Notes under the pieces: model-generated
Databases searched by the model: none
Told to the model about the DNA's origin: nothing
What the model saw: the letters and a program-made list of their open reading frames with translations, nothing else
Assembly (NCBI GenBank): GCA_910587395.1
Contig: CAJULJ010000058.1
Span: 1-17,210, forward strand
DNA: 17,210 nt
Origin: an uncultured Oscillospiraceae bacterium
Lineage (GTDB): Bacteria; Bacillota; Clostridia; Oscillospirales; Oscillospiraceae
Direction of reading: 5' to 3'
Made by a program: the position numbers and the translations under genes
Shown: piece after piece, positions 1 through 7,053 of the stretch
Position numbering within the stretch: position 1 is the first letter of the stretch
Layout: each line of letters begins with the position of its first letter

Positions 1-1
1 A

Positions 2-346
2 CAAATCCAACTGTCGCCGGAAATGCTGCCCTTTGAGCGGAAGCTGAACACGGTACAGCGGACGCTGGCGGAGCGAAAAGCGGAAACGGCCTTGGCGGAG
101 CAGCGGAAGGATGAACTGGTCATGTATCTGGCCCACGATATTCGCACGCCCCTCACCTCCGTGATAGGCTACCTCAATCTGTTGGAGGAAGAACCGAATA
201 TGCCCGGAGAGCAGCGGGCCAAGCGTGTCCATATCGCATTGGAAAAGGCTTACCGGCTGGAAACGATGATAAACGAGTTTTTTGAGATCACCCGGTACAA
301 TTCCCAGCAGACCACCTTCTCAATATGCTGGTCAACGGGCTTTTGA
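2..346 (+). pseudogene. VanS-type sensor histidine kinase, fragment (5' end outside window, 3' end cut)
   Basis: The reading frame is open from the left edge, so the start lies outside the window. It shows the dimerisation/phosphoacceptor helix of a membrane-bound histidine kinase: an H-box YLAHDIRTPLTSVIGYL with the phosphorylatable His at the codon around 134-136, then ALEKAYRLETMINEFFEITR, a pattern typical of VanS/VanSB-like kinases. A charged helix before the H-box fits the signalling helix that follows a HAMP domain. After about base 318 the similarity stops and the frame ends at a TGA (344-346). The N, G1 and G2 boxes of the ATPase domain are absent, so no ATP binding is possible. The sequence that follows, in another frame, is the end of a membrane hydrolase. 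I call it a truncated gene at a recombination or assembly junction. VanS-like is recognition of the H-box region; a role in vancomycin response is not shown. Confidence 0.75.
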
Positions 347-630
347 GCACTGCGGTAATCATCCTCATGGTAGCTATGAAATGGCATCTTCAGAGCAGGG
401 GCAACTGGGCGGCGGATGGGAATTGGTTCTGGAACACCGCCCTGGATGTTCAGCGAATCTTTGGTCTTCCTACCGGTATGTTCATTGCATCCTCCTCCGC
501 TACATTCCTATACCGCAAAACAAATAGTGTGTGGTTGACGGCCATGGTAATTGGCCTAATGGTATCCATGATGTGCGTTGGCTACGGCCAGTATCAAGTT
601 GATTATCTGGTCGCCCCTGTATTGAAGTGA
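319..630 (+). pseudogene. C-terminal remnant of membrane alpha/beta hydrolase (paralogue of 9486-11456)
   Basis: About 103 codons align, without gaps of note, with the last ~90 residues of the long hydrolases elsewhere in the window. Shared features are a membrane helix, a WFWN.x.D..R.(W/F)G(M/L)P.GM stretch, then LYRKT..(T/V)WL and a final helix ending near FGQ/YGQ. The catalytic domain and most membrane segments are missing. An ATG at 325 can open the frame, but no ribosome binding site is evident and the sequence joins directly to the VanS fragment. It is on the plus strand, whereas the other three copies are on the minus strand. Its tail (YQVDYLVAPVLK) is longer than in the paralogues. 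It is most likely non-functional, or the end of a gene whose beginning has been lost. Confidence 0.72.
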
Positions 631-714
631 ATCAATCTCTCCCCATTATTGTTGCAATACATTGTCATTCGCCTACATTATGACATTTATTAGCTGATTA
701 TAATTAACGAAATC

Positions 715-755
715 AAACCGCCAGCTCTCTGCCGTTGAGCAGAGGCTGGCGGTTT
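715..755 (-). terminator. Hairpin terminator downstream of the gntR gene
   Basis: An 11-bp stem (715-725 with 745-755, AAACCGCCAGC) continues, after one bulged T at 726, as a 6-bp stem (727-732 with 739-744) around a CGTTGA loop. It lies about 45 bases past the stop codon of the minus-strand GntR gene. On that strand it is followed by a T-rich stretch (TTTGATTTCGTT). It could also stop plus-strand transcription from the 319-630 remnant, though the T run on that side is short. Confidence 0.65.
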
Positions 756-799
756 GACAGTAATGAATTTGTAAAACAGTAACATAAATAAATCAGACA

Positions 800-1543
800 T
801 CATTTATTATCGTTGACAAAATCCTGGATATGGTAGGCCATAGCCTCCTCCGCTCGCTGAGGATACCCAGCACACACGGCATCGAATATACGCTTATGCA
901 TATCCCATATGTTCAATATCTGCTGCTCGGTGCTACTCCCCGGTTGCTCTAGAATGTGCTTGGCTGAAATCGGGTTGCTCAGTTGGCTGAGTACCCGGCT
1001 CATAATGGCAGACACGGTGTTTTTCCCCGCATAAGCCAGCTGGCAATGGAATTCCGGGTCCAACGCCAGGAAACCCTCCCAGTCCTTGGACTGGATACAC
1101 TGCTCCATTTTATCCAAAATGGCTTTCAGCGCGTCGATATCGGACTGCGTCCGACGCTGGGCGGCCCAGCGGGCTACTGCCACATCGTTGTGCATCCGAA
1201 ATTCCCCCAGCTCCGTCAGCGATACCTTACCCACCTGGAGCATGGCGTCCAAAGATTGAACAACCAGATCGGCGGAGGGCTGCTGCACTACCGCGCCGCT
1301 GCCGCCGGGAACAGTATGGATAAAGCCGTCCCGCTCCAACATGCGCAGGGCCTCCCGGATGGTGGGCCGGCTGCGGCCCATCACCTCCATCAGCGACCGC
1401 TCGGAGGGGAGCCGGTCCCCCGGCTTGAGCTGTCCGTCAAGAATAAGCCCCTTGACCTGTTCATAAATCGCCGCGCTGGCCCTTTGGGTCTCCACCGGGC
1501 GCAGGAGCTGCGCGGCCTGGCTGCTGTCTGCCTTTTTCTGCAT
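800..1543 (-). CDS. GntR-family (FadR/FCD subgroup) transcriptional regulator of the had operon
   Basis: This is a 247-residue DNA-binding regulator of usual length for the FadR subgroup. Residues ~24-90 form the winged helix-turn-helix, with the GntR signature PGDRLPSERSLMEVMG and recognition helix SRPTIREALRMLERDG. Residues ~100-240 form the all-helical FCD ligand domain. The metal/ligand residues typical of FCD are visible: Asp162 and His166 (LDPEFH), His216 (DMHKRIF) and His238 (AYHI). It is divergent from hadI, with about 260 bases between them. A FadR-type operator overlaps the hadI promoter. The likely role is ligand-relieved repression of the operon; the ligand, perhaps a hydroxy acid or an acyl-CoA, is inference. 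The start at 1543 follows a purine-rich GGAGATGAAAAAGAG stretch at long spacing, so the ribosome binding site is not decisive. Confidence 0.9.
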   Translation of the reverse strand: MQKKADSSQAAQLLRPVETQRASAAIYEQVKGLILDGQLKPGDRLPSERSLMEVMGRSRPTIREALRMLERDGFIHTVPGGSGAVVQQPSADLVVQSLDAMLQVGKVSLTELGEFRMHNDVAVARWAAQRRTQSDIDALKAILDKMEQCIQSKDWEGFLALDPEFHCQLAYAGKNTVSAIMSRVLSQLSNPISAKHILEQPGSSTEQQILNIWDMHKRIFDAVCAGYPQRAEEAMAYHIQDFVNDNK

Positions 1544-1570
1544 GGCTCTTTTTCATCTCCAGTTCGAAAA

Positions 1571-1584
1571 TCAAAATATTTTGA
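1571..1584. promoter_or_regulatory. AT-rich 14-bp palindrome in the gntR leader
   Basis: TCAAAATATTTTGA is a perfect dyad between the predicted gntR -10 box and the start codon. It could be an operator or only an AT-rich coincidence. It does not match the FadR-type TGGTNNNACCA core. Confidence 0.25.
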
Positions 1585-1587
1585 TTT

Positions 1588-1616
1588 AGTTTAGCACAAA
1601 TTTCCCCAAATCTCAA
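1588..1616 (-). promoter_or_regulatory. Predicted sigma-A promoter of the gntR gene
   Basis: Read on the minus strand: TTGAGA (1616-1611), a 17-bp spacer, then TAAACT (1593-1588), about 45 bases upstream of the gntR start codon. Both hexamers are near consensus with ideal spacing. Confidence 0.5.
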
Positions 1617-1712
1617 GGGAATAAAGTTCAGGGCAGAAGCGCTTGTGTAGAAATGCGGATATTTTAGGAGAAATACACAAATTGGAAGGACAAAATTTTA
1701 ACGATCCGTGCA

Positions 1713-1741
1713 TGGACAGGGAGCATTATCTCGCGTATAAT
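1713..1741 (+). promoter_or_regulatory. Predicted sigma-A promoter of the had operon
   Basis: TGGACA (1713-1718), exactly 17 bp, then a perfect TATAAT (1736-1741). The -10 box is the outer end of the left arm of the 53-bp palindrome, so a protein on the palindrome would block polymerase. Transcription would start near 1748. Confidence 0.68.
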
Positions 1742-1787
1742 AAATCTCAGTTATCTGGTATTACCAGATAACTGAGATTTATTATAC
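1735..1787. promoter_or_regulatory. 53-bp perfect palindrome with central FadR-type operator
   Basis: Two 26-bp arms (1735-1760 and 1762-1787) are perfect inverted repeats around a single T at 1761. The centre reads ATCTGGTATTACCAGAT, which contains TGGTNNNACCA (1756-1766), the core bound by FadR-type GntR proteins. It overlaps the -10 box at 1736 and ends three bases before the GGAGG of hadI (1790-1794). The natural candidate to bind it is the divergent GntR protein. If transcription starts near 1748, the message would open with a ~13-bp hairpin from the inner part of the same palindrome. Confidence 0.75.
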
Positions 1788-1801
1788 AAGGAGGGGGCAA
1801 C

Positions 1802-2572
1802 GTGCATTTTGCCGGGATTGACGTAGGCTCCACTACGTCGAAGTGCGTACTGGTCCAAGATGGTGAAATGATTGGCAGCGCTCTGGTGGATATGGGAATC
1901 GGTACCGCCGGGCCGGAGCGGGCCTACTCTGAGGCTTTGGCGGCCGCGGGCGCAGTTCCGGAGGATGTGGCCTGCTGCGTGGCCACCGGCTATGGCCGCT
2001 CATCATGGAAGGGTGCGGACCAGACCATCAGCGAGCTCACCGCCCACGGGCTGGGAAACCATTTCCTCTTCCCCGACGCCCGCACCGTCATCGACATCGG
2101 CGGGCAGGACGCCAAGGTCATTGAGCTGGACGCCAACGGCCGGATGGCAAACTTCGTCATGAACGACAAGTGCGCCGCCGGGACGGGCCGTTTCCTGGAG
2201 GTCATGGCCAACGTCCTTCGCATCCCCATCGGTGAGCTGGAGGTGCTGGCAGCCCAGGCGGAGCAGGCCGCCCCCATCTCCAGCACCTGCACGGTGTTTG
2301 CCGAGTCGGAGGTCATCTCCCAGCTGGCGTCGGGCACGCCGGTGCCCGACGTGGTGGCGGGCATCTGCGCGTCAGTGGCCTCCCGTGTGGCGGCGCTGGC
2401 CAAGCGGGTGGGTATCAAGGAACAGGTATGTATGAGCGGCGGCGTGGCCCAAAACGGCGGCGTCCGGCGGGCTCTGGAGCAGACGCTGGGCGTGCCCATT
2501 GCCTGGTCCTCCCAGGCTCAGCTGGCGGGCGCTCTGGGCGCCGCGCTGCACGCTTGTCATAAATCACATTGA
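1802..2572 (+). CDS. hadI: 2-hydroxyacyl-CoA dehydratase activator (ATP-dependent electron donor)
   Basis: This 256-residue protein belongs to the BadF/BadG/HgdC ASKHA ATPase family. Such activators are homodimers with one [4Fe-4S] cluster between subunits. They hydrolyse ATP to push one electron, usually from ferredoxin or flavodoxin, into the dehydratase. Visible features are the phosphate-binding GIDVGSTTSK near the N-terminus, DIGGQDAK (~98-105), the cluster cysteines Cys124 (NDKCAAGTGRF) and Cys163 (STCTVFAESEV), and a C-terminal SGGVAQNGGVR nucleotide loop. The length is normal. The GTG start is set by AAGGAGG at 1788-1794, 7 bases upstream. It is the first gene of the operon and is followed after 22 bases by the dehydratase subunits. 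The named substrate class (leucate- or aryllactate-derived) cannot be read from this gene; fldI is an equally valid label. Confidence 0.93.
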   Translation: MHFAGIDVGSTTSKCVLVQDGEMIGSALVDMGIGTAGPERAYSEALAAAGAVPEDVACCVATGYGRSSWKGADQTISELTAHGLGNHFLFPDARTVIDIGGQDAKVIELDANGRMANFVMNDKCAAGTGRFLEVMANVLRIPIGELEVLAAQAEQAAPISSTCTVFAESEVISQLASGTPVPDVVAGICASVASRVAALAKRVGIKEQVCMSGGVAQNGGVRRALEQTLGVPIAWSSQAQLAGALGAALHACHKSH

Positions 2573-2594
2573 AGGACAGAGAGGAGAGGTAAAC

Positions 2595-3836
2595 ATGGCT
2601 GAAGAAGTCAAAAAGCAGCGCACACCTCCCGATCCCAACTCGGCGAAGTATAAGCTGGGCAAGATCGCGGCGGATGCCTACAAGGATGCCATCGCCGCTA
2701 AGGAGCGGGGGGAAAAGGTGGCCTGGGTGTCCAGCAACTTCCCCGTGGAGATCCCGGAGACCATGGGTATTGCCACCGTCTACCCGGAGAACCAGGCGGC
2801 GGGCATCGCCGCCCGGGGGGCGGGCACCCGGATGTGCGAGGAGGCGGAGGCCGACGGCTATTCCAACGACATCTGCGCCTACGCCCGCATCAGCATGGCC
2901 TACGCCAAGCTGAAATCCTGCCCGGAGCAGGACGTGGCCATGCCCGATGTGCTGCTGTGCTGCAACAACATCTGCAACTGCATGATCAAGTGGTACGAGA
3001 ACCTGTCCCGTGACTTGAGCGTGCCCCTCATCATGCTGGACATTCCCTTCAACCCGGATGACGAAGTGTCCGACGCCCAGGTGGCCTATGTCAAGGGCCA
3101 GTTCCTGGACGCCATCAAGCGGCTGGAGGACATTACCGGCAAAAAGTGGAGCGACGAAAAGTTCCAGGAGGTCATGGAGAACTCCTGCCGCACCAGCCGG
3201 GCCTGGCTGGCCGCCACCGCCATGGCGCGGTACACCCCCAGCCCCTTCAACGGCTTCGACCTTTTGAACCACATGGCCGTCATGGTCACCGCCCGGGGCA
3301 AGCCCGAGGCCGCCGAGGCCATGGAGACCCTGCTCAAGGAGTACCAGGAGAACCACGAGACGGGCAAGTCCACCTTCCGGGCCGAGGAGAAGTACCGCAT
3401 CATGTTCGAGGGTATCGCCTGCTGGCCCTGGCTGCGGGTGACCTCCACCGGGCTGAAGGGCCGGGGCATCAACATGGTGACCACCATCTACGCCGACGCC
3501 TTCGGCTTTGACTACGACAGCTTCGACAACATGATCCGGGCCTACTGCAAGGTGCCCAACGCCATCAACCTGGAGACCGCCCGGGACAAGCGGGTGAAGC
3601 TGTGCAAGGACAACAGCGTGGAGGGTCTGCTGGTACATACCAACCGCTCCTGCAAACTGTGGAGCGGCTTCATGCCCGAGATGAGCCGCCAGATCGGCGC
3701 GGAGTGCGGCATTCCCGTGGTATCCTTCGACGGCGACCAGGCCGACCCCCGCAACTTCTCCGAGGCCCAGTATGACACCCGGGTCCAGGGACTCGCCGAG
3801 ATCATGGATTCCAGGAAAGGAGGGAAGACCGCATGA
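2595..3836 (+). CDS. hadB: (R)-2-hydroxyacyl-CoA dehydratase, alpha subunit
   Basis: This 413-residue protein of the HgdB/FldB/HadB family carries a [4Fe-4S] cluster. With the beta subunit it removes water from a 2-hydroxyacyl-CoA by a ketyl-radical mechanism after one-electron activation by HadI. Recognisable segments are VYPENQAAGIAARGAG (~62-77), DICAYAR with Cys94, LLCCNNICN with Cys122/123, GFDLLNHMAV, EEKYRIMFEGIACWPW and NRSCKLWS with Cys353. Cys94, one of Cys122/123 and Cys353 are the probable cluster ligands by family pattern. The start at 2595 has AGGAG (2582-2586) 8 bases upstream; an in-frame ATG further upstream overlaps hadI and lacks support. The stop overlaps the hadC start (ATGA), implying coupled translation of the two subunits. 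Similarity in pattern to HadB of Clostridioides difficile (2-hydroxyisocaproyl-CoA) and FldB (phenyllactyl-CoA) leaves the substrate open. Confidence 0.93.
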   Translation: MAEEVKKQRTPPDPNSAKYKLGKIAADAYKDAIAAKERGEKVAWVSSNFPVEIPETMGIATVYPENQAAGIAARGAGTRMCEEAEADGYSNDICAYARISMAYAKLKSCPEQDVAMPDVLLCCNNICNCMIKWYENLSRDLSVPLIMLDIPFNPDDEVSDAQVAYVKGQFLDAIKRLEDITGKKWSDEKFQEVMENSCRTSRAWLAATAMARYTPSPFNGFDLLNHMAVMVTARGKPEAAEAMETLLKEYQENHETGKSTFRAEEKYRIMFEGIACWPWLRVTSTGLKGRGINMVTTIYADAFGFDYDSFDNMIRAYCKVPNAINLETARDKRVKLCKDNSVEGLLVHTNRSCKLWSGFMPEMSRQIGAECGIPVVSFDGDQADPRNFSEAQYDTRVQGLAEIMDSRKGGKTA

Positions 3837-4951
3837 GCACCCAGGAGCTTCTGCGCCGTTTCCACACCGTGGCGGCGGCCCCCAAGAGCCAGATGAAGAA
3901 GTATCTGGAGGCGGGGGAAAAGGTGGTGCTCACCGCCCCGGTGTACACCCCGGAGGAGATCATCCACACCATGGGTTTCGTCCCCATGGGGGCCTGGGGG
4001 GCCGACGTGCCCCTGGAGCGCTCCAAGGAGTACTTCCCCGCTTTCATCTGCTCGGTCATGCAGTCCATCCTGGATCTGGGCATGAAGGGCGTGTACGAGG
4101 GGGCCTCCGCCATCGTCATCCCCTCCCTGTGCGACTCCCTGAAGTGCCTGGGGCAGAACTGGAAGTACGCCGTTCCCTCCATCCCCTTTGTTCCCATGAC
4201 CTACCCCCAGAACCGCTGGGGCAAGGTGGGCACTGATTTCACCCGGGCGGGATATGAGCGGGTGATCGCAGATCTGGAAAAAGCCGCCGGGGCCAAGTTC
4301 GACCCGGCCAAGTTGTCTGACTCTATCAAGATCTACAACGCCCACAACGCCGTCATGCGGAAGGTGGACGAGGCCCTGGCCCGCCACCCGGAAATCACCG
4401 CCGCCCAGCGGTCCGACATCTTCAAGAGCGCCTTCTTTATGAAGAAGGAGGAGCACACCGTCTGGGCGGAGGAACTGCTGGCCGCCCTGGACGCCCAGGA
4501 GCCCGGCGCGGACAAGGTAAAGGTGATGACCACCGGCATCCTGTGCGACAGCCCCGCCCTGCTGGAGATTTTCGACGATTTGGGGCTGCACATCGCTGCG
4601 GACGATGTGGCCGCCCAGAGCCGCCAGTACCGCACCGACTGCAATGAGGACGGCGATCCCCTGGAGGCGCTGGCGGACAAGTTCTCCGCCATGGACCACT
4701 GCTCCGTGCTGTACGACCCGGACAAAAAACGGCCCCATACCATTGTGGAGCAGGCCAAGGCCCGGGGAGCCCGCGGCGTGGTGGTGGTGCTCACCAAGTT
4801 CTGCGACCCCGAGGAGTTCGACTATCCCCCCATTAAGAACGCCTGCAACCAGGCTGGTCTGGCGGTCACGCTGGTGGAAGTGGACCGCCAGATGCGCAAC
4901 TTTGAGCAGGCCCGCACTGCCCTTGAGACCTTCCGAGACGTGTTGGCGTGA
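3833..4951 (+). CDS. hadC: (R)-2-hydroxyacyl-CoA dehydratase, beta subunit
   Basis: A 372-residue partner of the alpha subunit, of normal family length. Family segments are PVYTPEEIIHTMGFVPMG (~36-53), KEYFPAFICSVMQS with Cys73, IPSLCDSLKCLGQNWK with Cys100/Cys105, ADD.A..SRQYRTD, and LTKFCDPEEFDYP with Cys324. Cys73, Cys100 or Cys105, and Cys324 are the expected ligands of the second cluster. The start ATG at 3833 overlaps the hadB stop by 2 bases and is preceded by GGAGG (3819-3823) at 9 bases. The gene ends at 4951 and is followed at once by an AT-rich linker and a headless transporter frame, so the operon has probably lost DNA just downstream. Confidence 0.93.
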   Translation: MSTQELLRRFHTVAAAPKSQMKKYLEAGEKVVLTAPVYTPEEIIHTMGFVPMGAWGADVPLERSKEYFPAFICSVMQSILDLGMKGVYEGASAIVIPSLCDSLKCLGQNWKYAVPSIPFVPMTYPQNRWGKVGTDFTRAGYERVIADLEKAAGAKFDPAKLSDSIKIYNAHNAVMRKVDEALARHPEITAAQRSDIFKSAFFMKKEEHTVWAEELLAALDAQEPGADKVKVMTTGILCDSPALLEIFDDLGLHIAADDVAAQSRQYRTDCNEDGDPLEALADKFSAMDHCSVLYDPDKKRPHTIVEQAKARGARGVVVVLTKFCDPEEFDYPPIKNACNQAGLAVTLVEVDRQMRNFEQARTALETFRDVLA

Positions 4952-4960
4952 CTAAAATAA

Positions 4961-5476
4961 AAGTTCCAACGTCAAGAGAAGAAAGCCGCCATTATCGGCA
5001 TCTGCGGCAACGCCCTCATGCTGGTAGCCCTGAGCCTGTTCCTGCTGAGCGCCACCACCCTGCCCGACTATAATGTGCTGGACACCGCCACAAATCCCCT
5101 GCCCTTCTATGGCATCCTGGACCACCTGGGCTTCGGCTGGGCCAAGATCGTGTATGTGGTCACCGTATTCATCGCCGTGCTGTCTACTGCCGTGGGCTTC
5201 TGCTTCGGCGGACTGGCTCGGTTCTCCAAGTTCTACCGCAAGCCGGAGGAAAAGACCCCCGGCAAGGACGCCATTCTGGTGGCGGTGCTGCTGCTGGCCT
5301 GCGCCCTGTGCTCCCAGTTCGGCATCGTGGCCCTGGTGTCCACCGGCTACACCATCCTGGGCTATGTGAACCTGCCCATCCTCATTCTTCCCGCTATCTT
5401 CCTGGCGGGGCGGAAAATCACCAAGAAATACCTCCAGGAGCACAATATCAATGCCCCGGCATCGACGAGTAATTGA
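4961..5476 (+). pseudogene. Membrane transporter, C-terminal remnant (YkvI/APC-like)
   Basis: A frame open from 4961 (just after an in-frame TAA) to a TGA at 5474-5476 encodes about four hydrophobic segments. These include AAIIGICGNALMLVALSLFLL, WAKIVYVVTVFIAVLSTAVGFCFG, a helix after KTPGKDAILVAVLLLACAL, and LGYVNLPILILPAIFLAG. A short basic tail follows. Family members of this kind usually have ten or more helices, so the N-terminal half or more is absent. The first helix begins without a start codon or ribosome binding site; the first ATG (5018) lies inside a membrane segment. The YkvI/APC assignment rests only on the general look of the C-terminus. Its place inside the had operon suggests an amino-acid or hydroxy-acid permease in the ancestor. 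It is probably non-functional if the join is real. Confidence 0.6.
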
Positions 5477-5506
5477 TCTGATTTCTAAAAAAGGAGCTGT
5501 ATCCAA

Positions 5507-6748
5507 ATGGAACACACCAACCGTCCGCTTGAGGGCGTAAAAATCGTGGAGCTGGCCAACTTCATTGCCGCCCCCTCCTGCGCCCGCTACCTGGCCGACC
5601 TGGGCGCCGACGTTATCAAGGTGGAGGCCCCCAGCCGGGACCCCCTTCGGGGCACCGCCATCAACGAGGGCCGTCCCCTGGGCGACTACGAAAACACCAG
5701 CTTCGACCTGGACAACGCCAATAAGCGCTGCATCTGCCTGAACACCAAGGCCTCTGAGGGGCTGGAGGCCCTGCTCAAGCTCATTGAGACCGCCGACATC
5801 TTCATCACCAACGTCCGGGAAAAATCCCTGAAAAAGCAGGGCCTGGACTATGAGAGCATCAAAGTGAAATTTCCCAAGCTGGTGTACGGCTACGTTACCG
5901 GCTACGGGGAGAAGGGCCCGGACAAGGACCTGCCCGGCTTTGATTTCACCGCCTTCTTTGCCCGGGGCGGTATGCTGGGCACTCTGTTCGACAAGGACCA
6001 CGTGCCCATGATGACCATCCCCGGCGTGGGCGACCACCAGGTGGCCATGAATCTGGCCAGCGGTCTGCTGGCCGCGCTGTATCGGGCTTCCCGCACCGGA
6101 AAAGGCGACAAAGTCACTGTCAGCCTGTTCCACTCCGCCATCTGGGATGTGGCCATCATGCTCCAGGCTTCCCAGTACGGCGACAAGTCCACCCAGTACC
6201 CCATCACCCGTAAGAGCGTAGCAAACCCCTTTAACCTGCCCCAGAAAACCAAGGATGGGCGCTGGGTGCAGTTCTCCGCCCCCGCCTACGATAAGATGTA
6301 TGACCGTTTTGTCACCGCCATGGACCGGGCCGACCTGGTGGGCGATCCCCGGTTCTTCCCCCAGGCCAACCTCCAGAACAACCTGGAGGAGTTCTACAGC
6401 ATTCTGGTAGATGCCGCCGCCCAAAAGGACCTGGCCGAGTGGTGCCAGCGGTTCAAGGACGCCGACATCCCCTACGCCGTGGCCCAGACCTGGGACGAGC
6501 TGCTGAAGGATGAGCAGGCGTGGGCGGCGGACTGCTTCTACAAAATGCACTATGAGAACGGGAATGAGCGTACCCTGGTTCGTCCTCCCGTGATATTCAC
6601 TGATACCCCGCTGCCCGAGTACAAGCGGGGCCCCTACTGCGGCGAGCACACCGAGGAGATCTTGTCCTCCCTGGGCTACACCGGCGATCAGATCAAGGCC
6701 ATGATGGAGGTGGGCGCCGCCGCCCATCCTGAGCCCGTCAAAGGCTGA
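5507..6748 (+). CDS. hadA: Family III CoA-transferase (2-hydroxyacid CoA-transferase, HadA/FldA type)
   Basis: This 413-residue CaiB/BaiF (family III) CoA-transferase moves CoA from a product acyl-CoA to the incoming (R)-2-hydroxy acid, so that HadBC can dehydrate it. Visible family features are the N-terminal LEGVKIVELANFIAAPSCARYLADLGADVIKVE, the nucleotide-side stretch ANKRCICLN, GYVTGYGEKGP, and PGFDFTAFFARGG with Asp146, the likely covalent-catalysis Asp. GVGDHQVAM, the GKGDKVTVSLFHSA domain, and AQTWDELLKDEQAWA follow. The last two stretches are close to the HadA/FldA subgroup rather than formyl-CoA transferase. AAGGAG (5491-5496), 10 bases before ATG 5507, supports the start. It lies downstream of hadIBC on the same strand and is followed by a GC-rich hairpin. 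Whether the acid is 2-hydroxyisocaproate or an aryl-lactate is not determined. Confidence 0.9.
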   Translation: MEHTNRPLEGVKIVELANFIAAPSCARYLADLGADVIKVEAPSRDPLRGTAINEGRPLGDYENTSFDLDNANKRCICLNTKASEGLEALLKLIETADIFITNVREKSLKKQGLDYESIKVKFPKLVYGYVTGYGEKGPDKDLPGFDFTAFFARGGMLGTLFDKDHVPMMTIPGVGDHQVAMNLASGLLAALYRASRTGKGDKVTVSLFHSAIWDVAIMLQASQYGDKSTQYPITRKSVANPFNLPQKTKDGRWVQFSAPAYDKMYDRFVTAMDRADLVGDPRFFPQANLQNNLEEFYSILVDAAAQKDLAEWCQRFKDADIPYAVAQTWDELLKDEQAWAADCFYKMHYENGNERTLVRPPVIFTDTPLPEYKRGPYCGEHTEEILSSLGYTGDQIKAMMEVGAAAHPEPVKG

Positions 6749-6772
6749 ACATCTTGTGGGTATAAACTTACA

Positions 6773-6806
6773 CCCCGCCGCCGGGTCAACGGCTCCGGCG
6801 GCGGGG
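6773..6806 (+). terminator. GC-rich intercistronic hairpin
   Basis: A perfect 12-bp stem (6773-6784 CCCCGCCGCCGG with 6795-6806) around a 10-base loop starts 24 bases after the hadA stop. No T run follows, so it may be an attenuator or mRNA-stabilising hairpin rather than a full terminator. Confidence 0.5.
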
Positions 6807-6840
6807 ACAGACTATTATTATTTAAGGAGTGGAAGTAATT

Positions 6841-6981
6841 ATGAGCAGCCCGTTTTTCACTGAGGATCATGAATCCATCCGCGAGATGGCCCGGGACTTT
6901 GCCAACAAGACTCTTGCCCCCATTGCCGCCGACATTGACAAAAACGAGGAGTTCCCCATCTCTGGTCAGATGCTCAAGTAA
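6841..6981 (+). pseudogene. Acyl-CoA dehydrogenase, N-terminal stump
   Basis: The first ~40 residues are a typical acyl-CoA dehydrogenase start: SPFFTEDHESIREMARDFA, then LAPIAADIDKNEEFP. Homologues run to about 380 residues, but here a TAA stops the frame at residue 46, shortly after EEFP. The beginning is well formed, with AAGGAG at 6824-6829 and 11 bases to the ATG. In related operons this gene (acdB-like) with etfB and etfA follows the dehydratase genes and reduces the enoyl-CoA product. All of that is missing here, and a hairpin of terminator type follows within 15 bases. It looks like the 5' end of one gene fused to the 3' end of an operon by deletion. Confidence 0.75.
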
Positions 6982-6993
6982 ACAGTACGCCTC

Positions 6994-7025
6994 ACCGTGG
7001 GGGCGGGGATTCCCGCTCCCACGGT
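6994..7025 (+). terminator. Stem-loop after the dehydrogenase stump
   Basis: A 14-bp stem (6994-7007 with 7012-7025, one G-T wobble) around a GATT loop. It is GC rich and lacks a T run. It is placed as if it once closed the had/acd/etf transcription unit, ahead of the YczE-like gene. Confidence 0.45.
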
Positions 7026-7053
7026 CCATGCGACAGAGGAATGGAGGAAACCC

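Noticed and set aside
1872..2435. Arg/Pro/Ser-rich plus-strand frames inside hadI
   Set aside because: They are out-of-frame shadows with composition typical of GC-rich coding DNA read in the wrong frame.
2415..3638. Long minus-strand open frame of ~400 codons
   Set aside because: It lies antisense to the well-supported hadI/hadB genes, is rich in Gly, Val, His and Leu as expected from GC-rich shadow frames, and shows no domain.
3542..4738. Minus-strand open frame of ~400 codons over hadC
   Set aside because: It is a shadow of hadC, caused by high third-position GC.
4952..6727. Very long minus-strand open frame of ~590 codons
   Set aside because: It is antisense to hadA and the transporter remnant, with low-complexity shadow composition and no recognisable motif. 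The opposite frame has catalytic motifs and a ribosome binding site.
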